NCBI GenBank assembly: GCA_036937835.1
Contig: CM072875.1
Location: forward strand, 16,071,001 to 16,135,000
Source of the DNA: Pampus argenteus
Taxonomy: Eukaryota > Chordata > Actinopteri > Scombriformes > Stromateidae
DNA length: 64,000 nt
Reading direction: 5' to 3'
The notes beneath the pieces are model-generated. The model worked only from the letters and a program-made list of their open reading frames with translations, did not search any database and had not been told where the DNA came from. How positions within the stretch are numbered: position 1 is the stretch's first letter; every line of letters starts with the position of its first letter. The translations under genes were made by a program, and so were the position numbers. Below, piece by piece: positions 1 through 10,650 of the stretch.

Positions 1-109
1 CAGTCCTTCCTTCAGGCAGGATGACTTTGGCATGCAACTGTGTCAGCCAGTCGATATACTTGTTATCGATCATGTAATCTACACTTTGGTCTTGATTGAT
101 CAAACCCAT
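1..109 (-). CDS. Partial exon of unidentified gene, runs off left edge
   Basis: Read on the - strand, a pyrimidine-rich tract ending in CCCCAG (acceptor AG at 111-110) is followed by an open frame of 36 codons that continues past position 1. It starts with ATG directly after the acceptor and contains the strings VDYMIDNKYIDWL and LHAKVILPEGRT. The other two frames hit stops within 50 nt, and the same frame is closed by TGA just upstream of the acceptor, which fits an exon boundary. Codon use and residue mix look like a real soluble protein. I do not recognise the family. The ATG could be the start codon (with the upstream exon as 5' UTR) or an internal Met. The gene is divergent from the galactosyltransferase gene to the right. 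Confidence 0.55.
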   Translation of the reverse strand, partial: MGLINQDQSVDYMIDNKYIDWLTQLHAKVILPEGRT

Positions 110-636
110 CTGGGGAAAAATTCAAAGGTTATCATGGGACAGCTTTCTGCCGCGGGTTCCTTTGGGCTTTTCTGATCTGAGGTTTTCCTTGTAGCTTCAC
201 CCAAGCAGATAAACATTCGGGAAATGATGTTTCCATTTGCAGCCGTTATTCCTGACAAACTGAGATCTGTGAAGCAGTTGAGCAGATATAGTTGAGAAGA
301 GGAAATGCGCGATAAAATACTCGGGTTGCAACTAACCATTATTTTTCTGATGATTATTTTCTCAATTATTATTTTTTTTGTCTAAAAAAGGCCTTTTATA
401 GTTTTCCAAATGTCAAATGCGATAAAATGTCTTCAAATGTCTTGTTTTATCCAATGATGTTCACTTTACTGTCATATATGAGAAAAGCATAAAATATTCA
501 TATATCTGAGAAGCTGAAACCAGTGAATGTTTTGGCATGTTTGGACTAAATGATTAATTGGTTATCAAAATAGTTGTTAATGTAAAACTCCTCTTAAATA
601 ATGTACTTTTATAGAACAGCTTTAACTTGTACTTAC

Positions 637-746
637 CTGTGATACATTTCAAGTGAAGAAGAAGTGATGAAGCTGGAGTTGAGGGGCTGATTCATTTGTG
701 ATGTGCCGCCATGCATCTCCACGTCAGCGCGGCTGAAGCTCGCTCA
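637..746 (-). other. Candidate upstream exon of the same - strand gene
   Basis: On the - strand this 110-nt stretch is preceded by a T-rich tract ending TTTCACAG and followed by a strong donor, CACAG/GTAAGT. One frame is open from an ATG at 716-714 to the donor and would encode MHGGTSQMNQPL and onward for 26 codons plus two bases. Joined directly to the exon at 109-1, that frame reaches TGA three codons later. So either this is a 5' UTR exon with an upstream ORF and translation begins at the ATG at 109, or the two are not neighbours in the mature transcript. The splice signals are good; the coding status is open. Confidence 0.4.
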
Positions 747-1380
747 CTGTGAAATAAAAAATAAAGCCATGGCTTCAGTGCTTTCTGAGCCTGAGTGACA
801 CATCAGTGGTGAGACGTGGTTTTAATGGGGGTATCGTTACGTTAACAGTTTCACCTGATGGGATCAGCACAGAATTTCATTTAAAGTTGTGTTTGATCTC
901 CAAAAGTTTCCAAAGACGCCAAATATGTCATGCTCAGTTTCATGAAACACCATTTTAAATATTAATATAATCATAAAAATGTCAGCTGTTTATTTATTTA
1001 CTTGGCTTCAAAAGTTGTTGAAAACAAAAAAACTTTGACAAGATCATTTCAATACATTGAAAAGGGGACACTAGCTTCAGTTCTAGAGGAGTAAGAGGGG
1101 AAAAAAGGAGTACTATGCTTTTTTTTTTTGTCTCCAGCAGTGAAGAAAACCCTCTCTGCTACTGAAACCCATCGTTATCCACACTTCTTTACAGCTGCAC
1201 GACTTTTGAAATGACTGTGGACCGAGTTATTTTCTTCACCTGACCAGAGTTGGCTAAAGGTTGTGTAAAACGCTGCGTCGTGTTGGTTGGTTTGGTTGCC
1301 TAAAATTCGTTGCCTTCTCAAAACCACCACGAGGGCCACTCCATAAACCTGATGATAGCCAGGATACTATTATACATGTA

Positions 1381-1413
1381 AATGTTAGATTAGATGATTT
1401 CTAATCTAACATT
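1381..1413. repeat. Perfect hairpin, 14-bp arms, 5-nt loop
   Basis: AATGTTAGATTAGA at 1381-1394 is the exact reverse complement of TCTAATCTAACATT at 1400-1413, with TGATT between them. The stem is too short for an ordinary microRNA precursor. It may be a remnant of a fold-back element. Confidence 0.85.
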
Positions 1414-2212
1414 GAAGCTTCCCAAGAGAGGTTTAATATATAAATGTATTCTAGAATATTTGAAGGTCTGAGTACAACATTATGTATTTCAGCCTGGAAC
1501 ATTTGCAAGACCTCATTGTACATTGTGTACTTATTACATTATGAAACAACGGTACATTATGACAGTAGGTCATTTTCTTACCCCCTGCACAATATGTTTT
1601 ATGGCTACCACCCCTGCGTCTTAGTGATGTGACCCAGATCCTATATAACGACACAGTGTGCTCTGTCTTCATCTCTCTCTGTTTCTATCCTCCGTCCCTC
1701 CCTCCCCCCTCCTTCTCTTTCTCCATTTCTATGATATCACTCATTAGTTTCTGCTTTCAGTGAGGAGGATATAATATATAATCCTCAGTGCAGACCCGCA
1801 CAAACTGTGTTTTATTTTGAAAAAAGGACATTTTTGTTGACTTTAGATACCACCCGACTATAGTTTACAATTGTAAATAGAGATAAATAAGTCAAAATAC
1901 TATTGCGATCATACATGATCCTTTTTGAGTGGCCTCTTTCTGTGTGCAGTGAATGTAAATTTGGCTTCTTCTCCATAATACAGAAGACTCAGTGCTGAGG
2001 CTGGTGGTGCCAATCCAAAGATAACTTCTGTCTGTCACACTGCGCAACGGTTGGTTTTCTGGGAGATGAACTTGCCTACAGCAAGCAATGCAGAGCCATG
2101 AGAGAGCCATCTGAGGCTCCATGCTATTAAGTTAGCATGGTTAATGCATTTTTATAAGACTGGGAGGGCTGGCTTGTAGGTTAAAACACAAGGGGCCCGG
2201 GGCTCAAGAGGC

Positions 2213-2230
2213 AGAGAGAGAGAGAGAGAG
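2213..2230. repeat. (AG)9 microsatellite
   Basis: Short uninterrupted AG run within a purine-rich stretch. Confidence 0.9.
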
Positions 2231-3499
2231 TGAAGAAGGGGAAGAAGCAGAGAGACTCTCTGGCTGTGATCTTCATCCAGCCTTTGTGCCCATTTTTTTT
2301 TTTTATACAATAACTTTTTGTAACTTTTAGCTGCTCTGGCAAAAATTTAGAGTCATATAATACAAGTGGTCAAAGCTGTAAGACAAAATAAATGTTCACA
2401 TTGGGCTCAGATATCTGTTGTCTTCCACATCAGTAAAGATAAGTGTATATAAAATGAAGAAAACAAGGCTTGTAGCCCGAGGACTCTTCTGAGAACATCT
2501 GCTAAAAAAAACCCACACAGATCTAGAGATTGGGTATACTGTGTGCTGCTGAGATCCTCATGCTATATTGTTGATGATGTCACTGCCTGGATAATCAAGG
2601 CCTCATAGTTTTTAGTTTGTTTGACATGCTCAGCTCTTTGATGCCGAATCGATATCAGTAGTGTACGTGGAGAAGTGGACCCCAGATAATACTACTGCAT
2701 TCAAACAACCCGTCTGTAATTATAGATGCACCTGATGCAGCTTTCCCTCACCGGTGCACGCTCCTTCCCTTCTTTGATCTTCCACCGTGTGCTTCAGCAG
2801 AGCAGAAAAAAACCACACGTGTCCTTGAGTGTCCACTCCGCTGTAGCAGAGCCAGAGAAAAAACTAAAACATCCTTGCAGAAATTGGTAGAAAGTGTCTC
2901 TTTTTTTTCAATGACCTAAGTGTGAAGGTCATTCATTCCTTTAGCTGGTGGGTTGGCAGCCTGAGGCAATCCCTTGATTTATAAACATGCAAATGAATGA
3001 CATTCCCCTCAGTTGTTTAGTGCTAGTTACCAAATGTTAACATGGTAACATTTTTGTTTGAATATTTGACACGTCCGGTTGCTTGGTGCGAATGAGAAGT
3101 AAAGTGGACAATGTGAAACCAATCTGTGGAGAGGAACGACGAAAAATACATGGAATATGGATGATATGAACATTTTGCCTTCATGGTTGTGGACGTTGTT
3201 ATTTATTTTTTTTTTTTTTTAATAAAATCATTAATTTGACAACAGATATTGTTGATTTGCCATTAACAAAACACCACAACATAAAATGTGCTGTTTTGTT
3301 TTGATTTGTCCTTTAAACTTAAAAAGCCCACAGGTCAGTGGGCTCCTTCAAACATATGTTTGGCCTTGACTCTATGAATTATGAACCCTCACAAATTACC
3401 AGTCTGGCCACCCGTCTGGCAACCAATTAAAATTTTAAGATGCAGATGTTAGAGACATTATGCTAGCTTTAGTCGGCACTTGATCTGAATGTACTTTTT

Positions 3500-3542
<43 letters not shown>
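3500..3542. repeat. (GT)21 microsatellite
   Basis: Uninterrupted GT array in the intergenic region; probably length-polymorphic. Confidence 0.97.
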
Positions 3543-3543
<1 letters not shown>

Positions 3544-4326
3544 TGAAAGTGAGACATCTATGACATTTATGTGACAAGACAGAAATTATTAGTACAGCAC
3601 CTTAAAGATTTCCTTTAACCTGCAGATGTTTATGTAGCCACACACACTGGTTTGAAAACACACACACACACACCATCTTTGAGTCATGTGCATGCGCAAC
3701 ATTTCACTTCGTTCAAGAATTAAATCCACAATATTCAGTACGGCAATATTCTGCATTTTTAACACTTGATGTTTAAGGTTCAAAACTCTGTCCTTTGGTC
3801 TCTAGTTTTAGGAGATCATACATTACATTACATTTTAAATCAAACTGAAATTTGAATTCTCCCTTTTTTGTACAATATAAACCATGATAATGCAGCTGCA
3901 CAGGGTGCATGTGTTTCCCATCGCAGCATTTGACTGACATCAGAGATCCAAGAGAGCCGAAGTCGAACTGAAACCCAATAAATGATAAACCGAATGCAAA
4001 TCGTCATAGAAGCCAAATATATAGTTAGTAGTTTCCTTCATATGGCCTTTGTTTGCCCCTAAAAGTTACAGTATATTTCATCTCTCAGCTGACTTCCCGA
4101 ACATACTGTTTATTTTTTCTGGTGTCAAATATAGTACAAAGAGACTGTTTTTGGCAATGTACAATCACTGTGCCTCCTGTCACAGCCGATGGCAACAAAC
4201 CCGAAAAGGTGAAAGAGTTTCCGCTGACAGCACATCTCAAAATAGAAATCCAAGGTACCCAGGTGAAACTGAAAAAAAATAAAATAAAATAAAAAAAGTT
4301 ACCAAAATGTTTGCTTCATCTCTTAC

Positions 4327-4386
4327 CTGTACTGTGTTCCTCAGACACTCTTTACAGATGCATTTGTCAAGGCATTTCCCTTCTGA
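4327..4386 (-). other. Weak cysteine-rich exon-like piece
   Basis: On the - strand a strong donor (GTACAG/GTAAGA, GT at 4326-4325) ends a short open frame reading SEGKCLDKCICKECLRNTVQ, closed upstream by TAA at 4392-4390. An AG just before SEG could serve as acceptor, but its pyrimidine tract is poor. Four cysteines in twenty residues is unusual for chance sequence, yet 60 nt is too short to decide. It could be an exon of the left-hand gene, a relic, or chance. Confidence 0.15.
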
Positions 4387-5013
4387 CTGTTAATGTTTAT
4401 GCACCGTTTCACAGCTCTTTCTCAGCGTTTCCTTTTTTTTTATTATACTTTATCTTTTTTAAGGACAGTTGATCTCATATATTTTAATATTCTATTAAAA
4501 GCTTTAGTTTTGGTGAGTCAGCGTATTAAATTCTGGTTGAAGTAGTGCTTAAATCTCCCGACTTGAAACTTCTTAAACTGCCAAAATATCATCTCTTATA
4601 CTGTACTTACATTTGCATGTAAGGCAAGTACGCTGCTTTTTCTTTTTTTGGTGCTAAAAACCATCTTACTCTCTCCAGAGAGCTGCATGATGTCTTTAAA
4701 CTTTTTATATATTTAGTTCCAAAACGATATCAAACATAAAATAAATTAAATCCTAAATTAAAAAAGAAAAAAAGATTCATATACAGTACATATAGGCTTC
4801 AAGAAAGGATCAACTACTATAACAGGTGGATTTGTACTCCACATATACCAGAATAACTCTATAAAAGGTTTAAAACGTAGCTCATATGGCTACACACACT
4901 CTTACTCAATTTCTCTCTCGCAGTATTATAATTAGTCCACAAATCGACTGAACAATGAGTTAACACAGTTGTTAACCTTTGTGACTAAAGCTGCACTTCC
5001 TGTAACGGCTTCA

Positions 5014-5046
5014 CACAGAGATTAGTGGGGCCCACTAATCTCTGTG
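5014..5046. repeat. Near-perfect palindrome, 16-bp arms
   Basis: CACAGAGATTAGTGGG (5014-5029) and CCCACTAATCTCTGTG (5031-5046) are exact reverse complements separated by one G. A 16+1+16 palindrome in mixed-composition DNA is far from chance expectation. It could extrude as a cruciform or be an inverted duplication scar. Confidence 0.9.
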
Positions 5047-5574
5047 GTAGGGAAAACACTGAAATGCGCTACACAAATCCTTCCAGATTATACAGATCGG
5101 CCACATTGGGCCGTACCTTTGGTTTAATTTCAATGAAACTAGGAGACGTTACGTACAGTAGTACATCTCTTCTCCTCTTTGTCTGCCCTCTATGACTTCA
5201 TCATCCCTCTCCCCCTCTTCTCTGGTTGGCTTCTTTAAAACCATCCTGGGTATCCAGTATTCTCATTTCCTTCAGCCTTAAAAGTTAATGAAGATGGCAG
5301 TTGTATCCCACTTCACATATTTTCATATCATTTTCTCTTGTGGTGTTCCCAGGCACACTGTTATAAAAGTTATTACTGTTGTTAAAAAGGGAGTTACAGG
5401 GATCTTTGAATAGATGGTTACATAAAGGGTCTGTTTCTTTCTGTCGCCCTGGCCATCTCTGCTTCTCCTCGTCTCGCTTCGGGTACTTCATAGACTCGTC
5501 CGTGGCTTTGTTGTCTCTCTCTCTCCGGGTTGACATTAACATATTAAGTTGAAAGTGAACACTGCATCACCTTG

Positions 5575-5751
5575 TGTTCGATTCCTGTGAGATTTCCCAC
5601 AGAGAGAAAGCGAGGAAAGGGAGACGGGACCAAAGAGAGCGAAGTTTTGCAACCTTTTATAGTGTCTTTTGTTTTCCGGGCCTGCTGACCTTTTTCAAGA
5701 CAGGGGAAAAAAAACTAAAATCCCAAGATGGTATTTGTTGTCTTGAGGAAA
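5575..5751 (+). other. b4galt2: Possible 5' UTR exon of b4galt2
   Basis: A strong donor (GAGGAAA/GTAAGT, GT at 5752-5753) lies about 1 kb upstream of the acceptor near 6729 that begins the exon carrying the b4galt2 start codon. The sequence before it is purine-rich with scattered CpG. I cannot place the transcription start and chose 5575 arbitrarily. This is inference from one splice signal only; other first exons are equally possible. Confidence 0.15.
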
Positions 5752-5752
5752 G

Positions 5753-6729
5753 TAAGTTGAGCAAAATGTCAGCAAATAAAGAGGCAGAGGTTTAAGGCAG
5801 CCATGGATTCGTAGCCTGCGTAAGAAAAACCACAGAAGTGTGTACTATCCGCATTGATCTCTGATAAGTCCCGTGCAGCTGGTCAGGCTCTCGATCCTGT
5901 CTGTGGATTTGTTTCGCCCGTTTTTCTGCCGCTGAATGTCTCCAGTGACGCACTACGGCTGCAACGATTAGTCTATTAATTGCTCAGTTTAGTAACTTGT
6001 AATCTATGCACGTTGTGTATGGATGCAGTGACTTTAACCCACGCCACGTTTCAAGCGATCATTTGACAAAAGACAGTTTTTGGTTTTGGTGTCATTCCGG
6101 GTTTTTTTATCATCTTCTTCTTATTTTTTCGTATTGATTGGAAAAGCCATAAACCTACAGTAAGCGTTGCCTGTGGGACGGCTCTAAGTGCCCCTTCTTT
6201 CTCTCCTTTGCTTGCATTGTGTATTCCCACTTGCCATCTCGTTCCATCATAAATGCTTTTTAAAACCACTTGACTGGAAAATTGACTTGCCATATCAATT
6301 TGGCTAAACAGTCCCCCCCAAGTCAAGGCTCCTTGTTTGTTTGTGTCTGTAGATATCGCTGTTGATTTTGTTTCTGTCATATTCTCATGTGTGCTGCTTC
6401 TTCTTCTTCTTCTTCTTTTGAACGTATTTCACTACTATTCAACCAGACGTATTAGATGAGAACAAGGTCACTGGATAGTAAAATGCCAGAAGAAGATCCA
6501 TCCTGTTTGATTTTCATACAGTGTAGAATAATAATAAGAGAATGTACTGAGTTGTAATTAATGAGACTTGACTTGCATTAGTTTAAGTAAGCAGTCAGAA
6601 CATTATCACTATTATTCTAACGGCATCTTTTTAATTAAGCATTTAATACCTCAGTATAATTAAATAGTTTTCACCGTTGATTTAGCTTCATCCTAATATA
6701 TTCTTTTTTGTCTTTCCCCCGTCTTTCAG
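5753..6729 (+). other. Upstream region, possible 5' UTR intron
   Basis: No supported coding exon. It contains a TTC run (6396-6418). It ends in a good acceptor: a pyrimidine tract of about 25 nt followed by TTTCAG (AG at 6728-6729). Confidence 0.3.
6396..6418. repeat. (TTC)n microsatellite
   Basis: About seven TTC units upstream of the probable b4galt2 leader. Confidence 0.9.
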
Positions 6730-7308
6730 GTGTGAGACATTCCTGGTCAAGAGGCCAGCGTCTTCGAGATCTCGACTGAAATGTCAGCTGACTCTGTTTG
6801 TCACTACTGGGGTCATTTACTGCACGGATGTTAAACTGCTCTCTAACGCTGGGATAATATCTGGCCGCAGGAGCCACCTGATACTGGGATATGACCACGT
6901 TCCCGTATCAGCAAAGTTCTATCTGCACAGGGGCCTTATGTCTTAGATTACATTGAACTTATCGTTAGCTTGTATTTGCCACATCTATAGTAACATACAT
7001 TAGTCCCTGGATCGAGGAGCTCCTGGGATAAATCATGATAAAAACATTTTAGTGCTCGTGTCATGCTGGGACTGTTGGGACACACCAGAAACAAGCTGGC
7101 AGCTCAGACTTTAGCTGACGCTGTGGCCTCCATGTTCTCGTCAATGACCCCATGACCCCCTGCAGAAGTCAGATAGTCGGGTATCAGCGAATCACAGTCC
7201 TTATCAGTGATCTAATAGCAGCAGATATTGCCTACATGGCCGTTGGGATGAATGCATGCCCTTAGCCACGCCAGCTTTGCCGCGGCTGGCCGGTCATCTT
7301 CCTCGGCC
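6730..7308 (+). other. b4galt2: Probable 5' UTR of b4galt2 with upstream ATGs
   Basis: This lies between a good splice acceptor and the start codon supported by homology. The frame of the protein is closed by TGA at 7249-7251, so the coding sequence cannot extend further left than 7252. Several ATGs precede the start. The last out-of-frame one (7248) opens a five-codon uORF, MNACP, ending at 7265 and overlapping the alternative start at 7252. Other acceptors inside this stretch (for example the AG at 7164-7165, ending CCCCTGCAG) could shorten the leader. Confidence 0.4.
7248..7265 (+). promoter_or_regulatory. Five-codon uORF before b4galt2 start
   Basis: ATG AAT GCA TGC CCT TAG ends 43 nt before the main start at 7309 and overlaps the in-frame alternative ATG at 7252. 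A ribosome that translates it could re-initiate at 7309. Its use is inferred from position only. Confidence 0.4.
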
Positions 7309-7657
7309 ATGACCCGGTTGATGTTGGGCCGGACTCTGGAGCGCATCTGTAAAGGCGTCCTGCTGCTCTGCTTGCTCCACTTCCTCATCATGATGATCCT
7401 CTACTTCGATGTCTACACGCAGCGCTTCGACCTCTTCAGCCGCTTTAACAACGGCCGCAACGGATCCAGGAATAACGTGAGCGGAGCAGCAGGGAGCGGA
7501 CATCATTTTTACTATTACAACCTTTCCAGGCCTAATGCAACGTTAGCCAGCTACATGGCCACAGGCGAGCAGCTGATGCCGAGCACACAGCCCGAGACCA
7601 ATCAGACGCCTTCGCCGAAGCCACTGCCGCCGTGCCCCGAGAACCCACCTGGCCTGG
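7309..7657 (+). CDS. b4galt2: b4galt2 coding exon 1: tail, signal-anchor, stem
   Basis: This is the N-terminus of a Golgi type II beta-1,4-galactosyltransferase, which transfers galactose from UDP-Gal to terminal GlcNAc on N-glycans and other glycoconjugates. It encodes residues 1-116 plus one base. The start MTRLMLGRTLERICKG and the following LLLCLLHFL...ILYFDVY match my memory of mammalian B4GALT2. Residues 1-15 are cytoplasmic, 16-33 are membrane-spanning, and 34 onward is stem. The stem has N-glycosylation sequons at N51, N56, N71, N76 and N98. Cys109 in PPCPENPPGL begins the luminal fold. The donor is CTGG/GTGAGT (GT at 7658-7659, phase 1). I chose ATG 7309 because B4GALT2 starts at this point; an in-frame ATG at 7252 would add 19 residues. 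The GC content is much higher than in the flanks. Confidence 0.92.
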
Positions 7658-8435
7658 GTGAGTAATAATCCCAGCACTCCCCCACTTCCTCCACCATTTC
7701 TAAGTGCTACTGATAAACTGTACTGTATCGTACAAAGGGACACTTACGGAAACAAAGTGTGTCTTGTGTTTTGAGTTGAGCACGTTTTGTCATTTTAAAC
7801 AGATACCACTGTTTGAATGTTTTCCATTCTTTGCTGTAGGATGATATTTTGTCTCACAAAGCCATATATTTGCTTTTGATCTGTCAGACTGAGTTTCAGA
7901 TAAGGTTTCTCTAATTGAATCACTTTGTTTCTTGCTTAATCGTCTTTTCTGATGAGCTATTTGCTTGATTTGTTTATTCGGGGTTGGCTTTGTTGCATTT
8001 GTCCTTTTGGCCTGTATATACTGTCTGCCCAATAATGCAAACCAGGAGGATTTGCGCGTCATTGATTAGTGTAATGAATAGCAGAGAATGAGACCTTGAC
8101 CTGAGCTGGAAACCAGAGGCTACTGTTTTCAGTAAATAAATGCATCTCCAGTCTTATTCCAATTAGTGGGAGAGTAAGTGCGCTCGTAATTTTTGTTTTC
8201 CGGGTCAGTCTGAAACAGACAATGGATTTAATGATTTACACCGTGGTATTTTAGTCTTATATACTCGCGGTGAAGCTATTAGCAGAGATTCGTGCTGTCG
8301 GACATGTAAAAGCACACCCAAGCTTTAGCAATATTTCTCTTGTGGTTTCATTTCTTAAAATAACACAGAAGCTTAAATAGCTAAATTAACTACACTATAC
8401 TTAAAATGACAAAACGACTGTCAGTTTTTTCTTTC

Positions 8436-8456
8436 ATATATATATATATATATATA
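8436..8456. repeat. (TA)10 microsatellite
   Basis: Uninterrupted TA run in an AT-rich stretch. Confidence 0.9.
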
Positions 8457-8768
8457 AATGATATATTTAGCCCACACTGTGCTTAAAACTCAAACATTAA
8501 TCTAATGTAGGATTTATCACAATACACCGAATAAAATTAAAGAATTAATTTTTTGAAAAGTGGACGTCACACATTTGCTGCAAGTTTTCAAACAAATCCC
8601 ATAATCCTCTTTGTGCATGCAGGAGAAGAAAAAAAAAAAAAAGTCTATCCATCATCACTATAAATGCACCATGGGATTTTACAGTGCCTGGACTTGGTTT
8701 TTTTTTATCAGCTTGGTACGAATTGCCTTCATCAGCAAAAAGCTTTCTAAGAAACTTGCAGTGGTATT

Positions 8769-8815
8769 ACACACATGCACACATGCACACACATGCACAC
8801 ACGCACACATATACA
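8769..8815. repeat. Imperfect CA/TGCA-rich array
   Basis: CA dinucleotides interrupted by repeated ATGCACAC units, which suggests an older, partly degenerated microsatellite. Confidence 0.85.
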
Positions 8816-9861
8816 CTGGTCATACATACCTTGGTAAAAAAGGGAGGATCAATGTGAGCACAAAAAAACACACACACACACCTCATTATCATCAGTATCC
8901 GTCCAACCCAACAAATCAGAGGTTGATTGAGTCACACTAAGCCTCAGGTTTACTCAATCTATAATTACATAGTGGACACACGCCCTCTTTCTCTTTCTGT
9001 CAATAATACTCACAGATAATAGAGCTCAGAAAGGAGGAACTAACTCCTGCTGTTGTTATTCTATATAAACTAAAATAGACCTGACTGCTTGTAACAATGA
9101 GGACAAAAAATGGCTTTTAATATTTACTTTGTAATTAGTTTTCATATTTGGGAGCATGTTTAATACTTCTAAGCTGGATTTACAGTGGCAGTAGTGTGTC
9201 TCTGCCAAGGAGCGTCACTTATAAACACACATTAGCTTGCTATATAATGTGATTTACAACTTTTTATTAAAAGCCCATTAATAAAGTTGTTAACTAAAGT
9301 AAGATCCCAATCACAAGTAGATTACATTTATGTAAAAATTTTATTTATTAATCTGTATCAGCCTCTTTTGCACAGTCACAGTTACTTTCATTCATTGCTA
9401 CTTGATTTCTTGTTTTTGTTTCCTTGGATTCAATTTTCTCTTTATCTTACTTTATTACAGCTTATTTATTATCTCATGGTTGTATGATGCTCCTATTTCC
9501 TTCGTTATGAAATGAATGGAGCATCTATCCATCTACCAGTTCAACGTACAGCTCTGTTGTTGTAATCACCCCATGTGACAGCATCAAAGTGTGAAATGAG
9601 TCCTTGAGATATTTATAGATATATATCTGTGTGTATATATCATTTATTAAGCCATATCGTGACACTTGAGAAATGGTTTTATCATAGTTGTTATTAACAT
9701 ATTAATTCTGTAGTGTATGTTGTTGTTTCTTTTGTCAAATAACACTCAGCAGCATTTTGCTGAAATGAAAATATGTTTCTTATTTTCTCCCACCTGTTCC
9801 ATCTGTAAATGAGCTTTTGTAAATGTAATCCCTCGCCCAGCCGTATTGTAGCAGTGTCAAC

Positions 9862-9862
9862 A

Positions 9863-9895
<33 letters not shown>

Positions 9896-9928
9896 GTCTC
9901 TCTGTCTCTCTCTCTCTCTGTCTCTCTC

Positions 9929-9994
<66 letters not shown>
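9862..9994. repeat. Long (TC)n array, about 133 nt
   Basis: Pure CT array with GTCTCT interruptions in the first half and an uninterrupted run of over 50 nt in the second half. All purines are on one strand, so it could form an intramolecular triplex. Open frames on both strands here are only translated repeat. Confidence 0.97.
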
Positions 9995-9998
<4 letters not shown>

Positions 9999-10584
9999 CT
10001 CTGATTGCTTTTCTCATTTGATAATGAGCTTTGTAACGCGCTTTGAAATTGGGAGTGAGAGATAAAGCTGTCAGCTTGATTTGTCTAAAGCTGAGGTTCG
10101 CTGATTCCATTATTTGGCCTGGAATTGGCTGTCACTGACTCTGGATTTGGCATTCATACCAGGCACAGGTGTACTCTTGTAGCTTATCTCTCCCCTTTCT
10201 CTGTGATGGAGTGGCTGCCTGGAGGCTGTAATGAGCAGGAAGGCAGAGAAAACTGAGCGAGTCTGTTTTTCAGTCACAGGTGCAGCATGAGAAAGAGATC
10301 TTATGGATGGCGGCATGATGGTTGGTATGAAGTGAGACAGAGTGGCGGGATGGAGTGAAGGAAGGAACAGCAGGTGGAGAGGTGAGGGGGGGAGGGGGTG
10401 TGGAGGGAAAAGGAGAGATAGAGGTACCCACACATGAAAGAGAGAAAGGCCGAGGAGGTGGGGGTGGAGGGTGGAGGGTGGGGGCGTTGGGGACAAACAA
10501 ACAAGCCCTTGGCTGTCCCAGAACACCAGCTGACAGGTGCTGCCTGTATGAGTGGCTAACATCCACAGTTTATATCCTTGCTCT

Positions 10585-10650
10585 CAGGGCCGTGCACGAC
10601 ATTTAGGTGGGCAGGAGCTCAAGTGAAAAATAAATAAATAAATAAATAAG
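10585..10650 (+). mobile_element. Possible left end of a DNA transposon
   Basis: CAGGGCCGTGCACGACATTT followed by AGGTGGGCAGGAGCTCAAG resembles the start of a dispersed fish repeat I know from other genomes, and it begins CAGGG as many hAT-type ends do. It runs into a (TAAA)n tract at 10629-10649. I found no matching inverted end downstream, so the element is truncated or misjudged. Confidence 0.3.
10629..10649. repeat. (ATAA)5 microsatellite
   Basis: Five tetranucleotide units directly after the possible transposon end. Confidence 0.9.

Larger units (their letters stand above)
747..5574. other. Intergenic region between two divergent genes
   Basis: I see no supported gene. The stretch holds a 14-bp-arm hairpin (1381-1413), a short GA run (2213-2230), a (GT)21 microsatellite (3500-3542), a near-perfect 33-nt palindrome (5014-5046) and many short A or T runs. 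A weak cysteine-rich exon-like piece on the - strand (4327-4386) is described separately. Promoters of both flanking genes should lie within this region or just right of it, but I see no clear TATA box or strong CpG island. Confidence 0.6.

Noticed and set aside
100..339. 79-codon - strand frame at the left edge
   Set aside because: It is in a different frame from the splice-bounded exon at 1-109 and runs through the acceptor; most likely intronic.
5566..5590. GTTCGATTCC resembling a tRNA or SINE B box
   Set aside because: No A box at the right distance and no cloverleaf could be drawn.
7294..7743. Antisense frames opposite b4galt2 exon 1
   Set aside because: Shadows of a GC-rich coding exon; the + strand frame has homology, splice sites and domain logic.
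9694..10110. 138-codon - strand frame rich in Arg-Glu
   Set aside because: It is the CT/GA microsatellite read as protein; the ends show no protein-like conservation or splice context.
10110..10606. Overlapping 67-150-codon frames rich in Pro/Ser or Gly
   Set aside because: Purine/pyrimidine-biased low-complexity DNA gives open frames on both strands; no recognisable domain.
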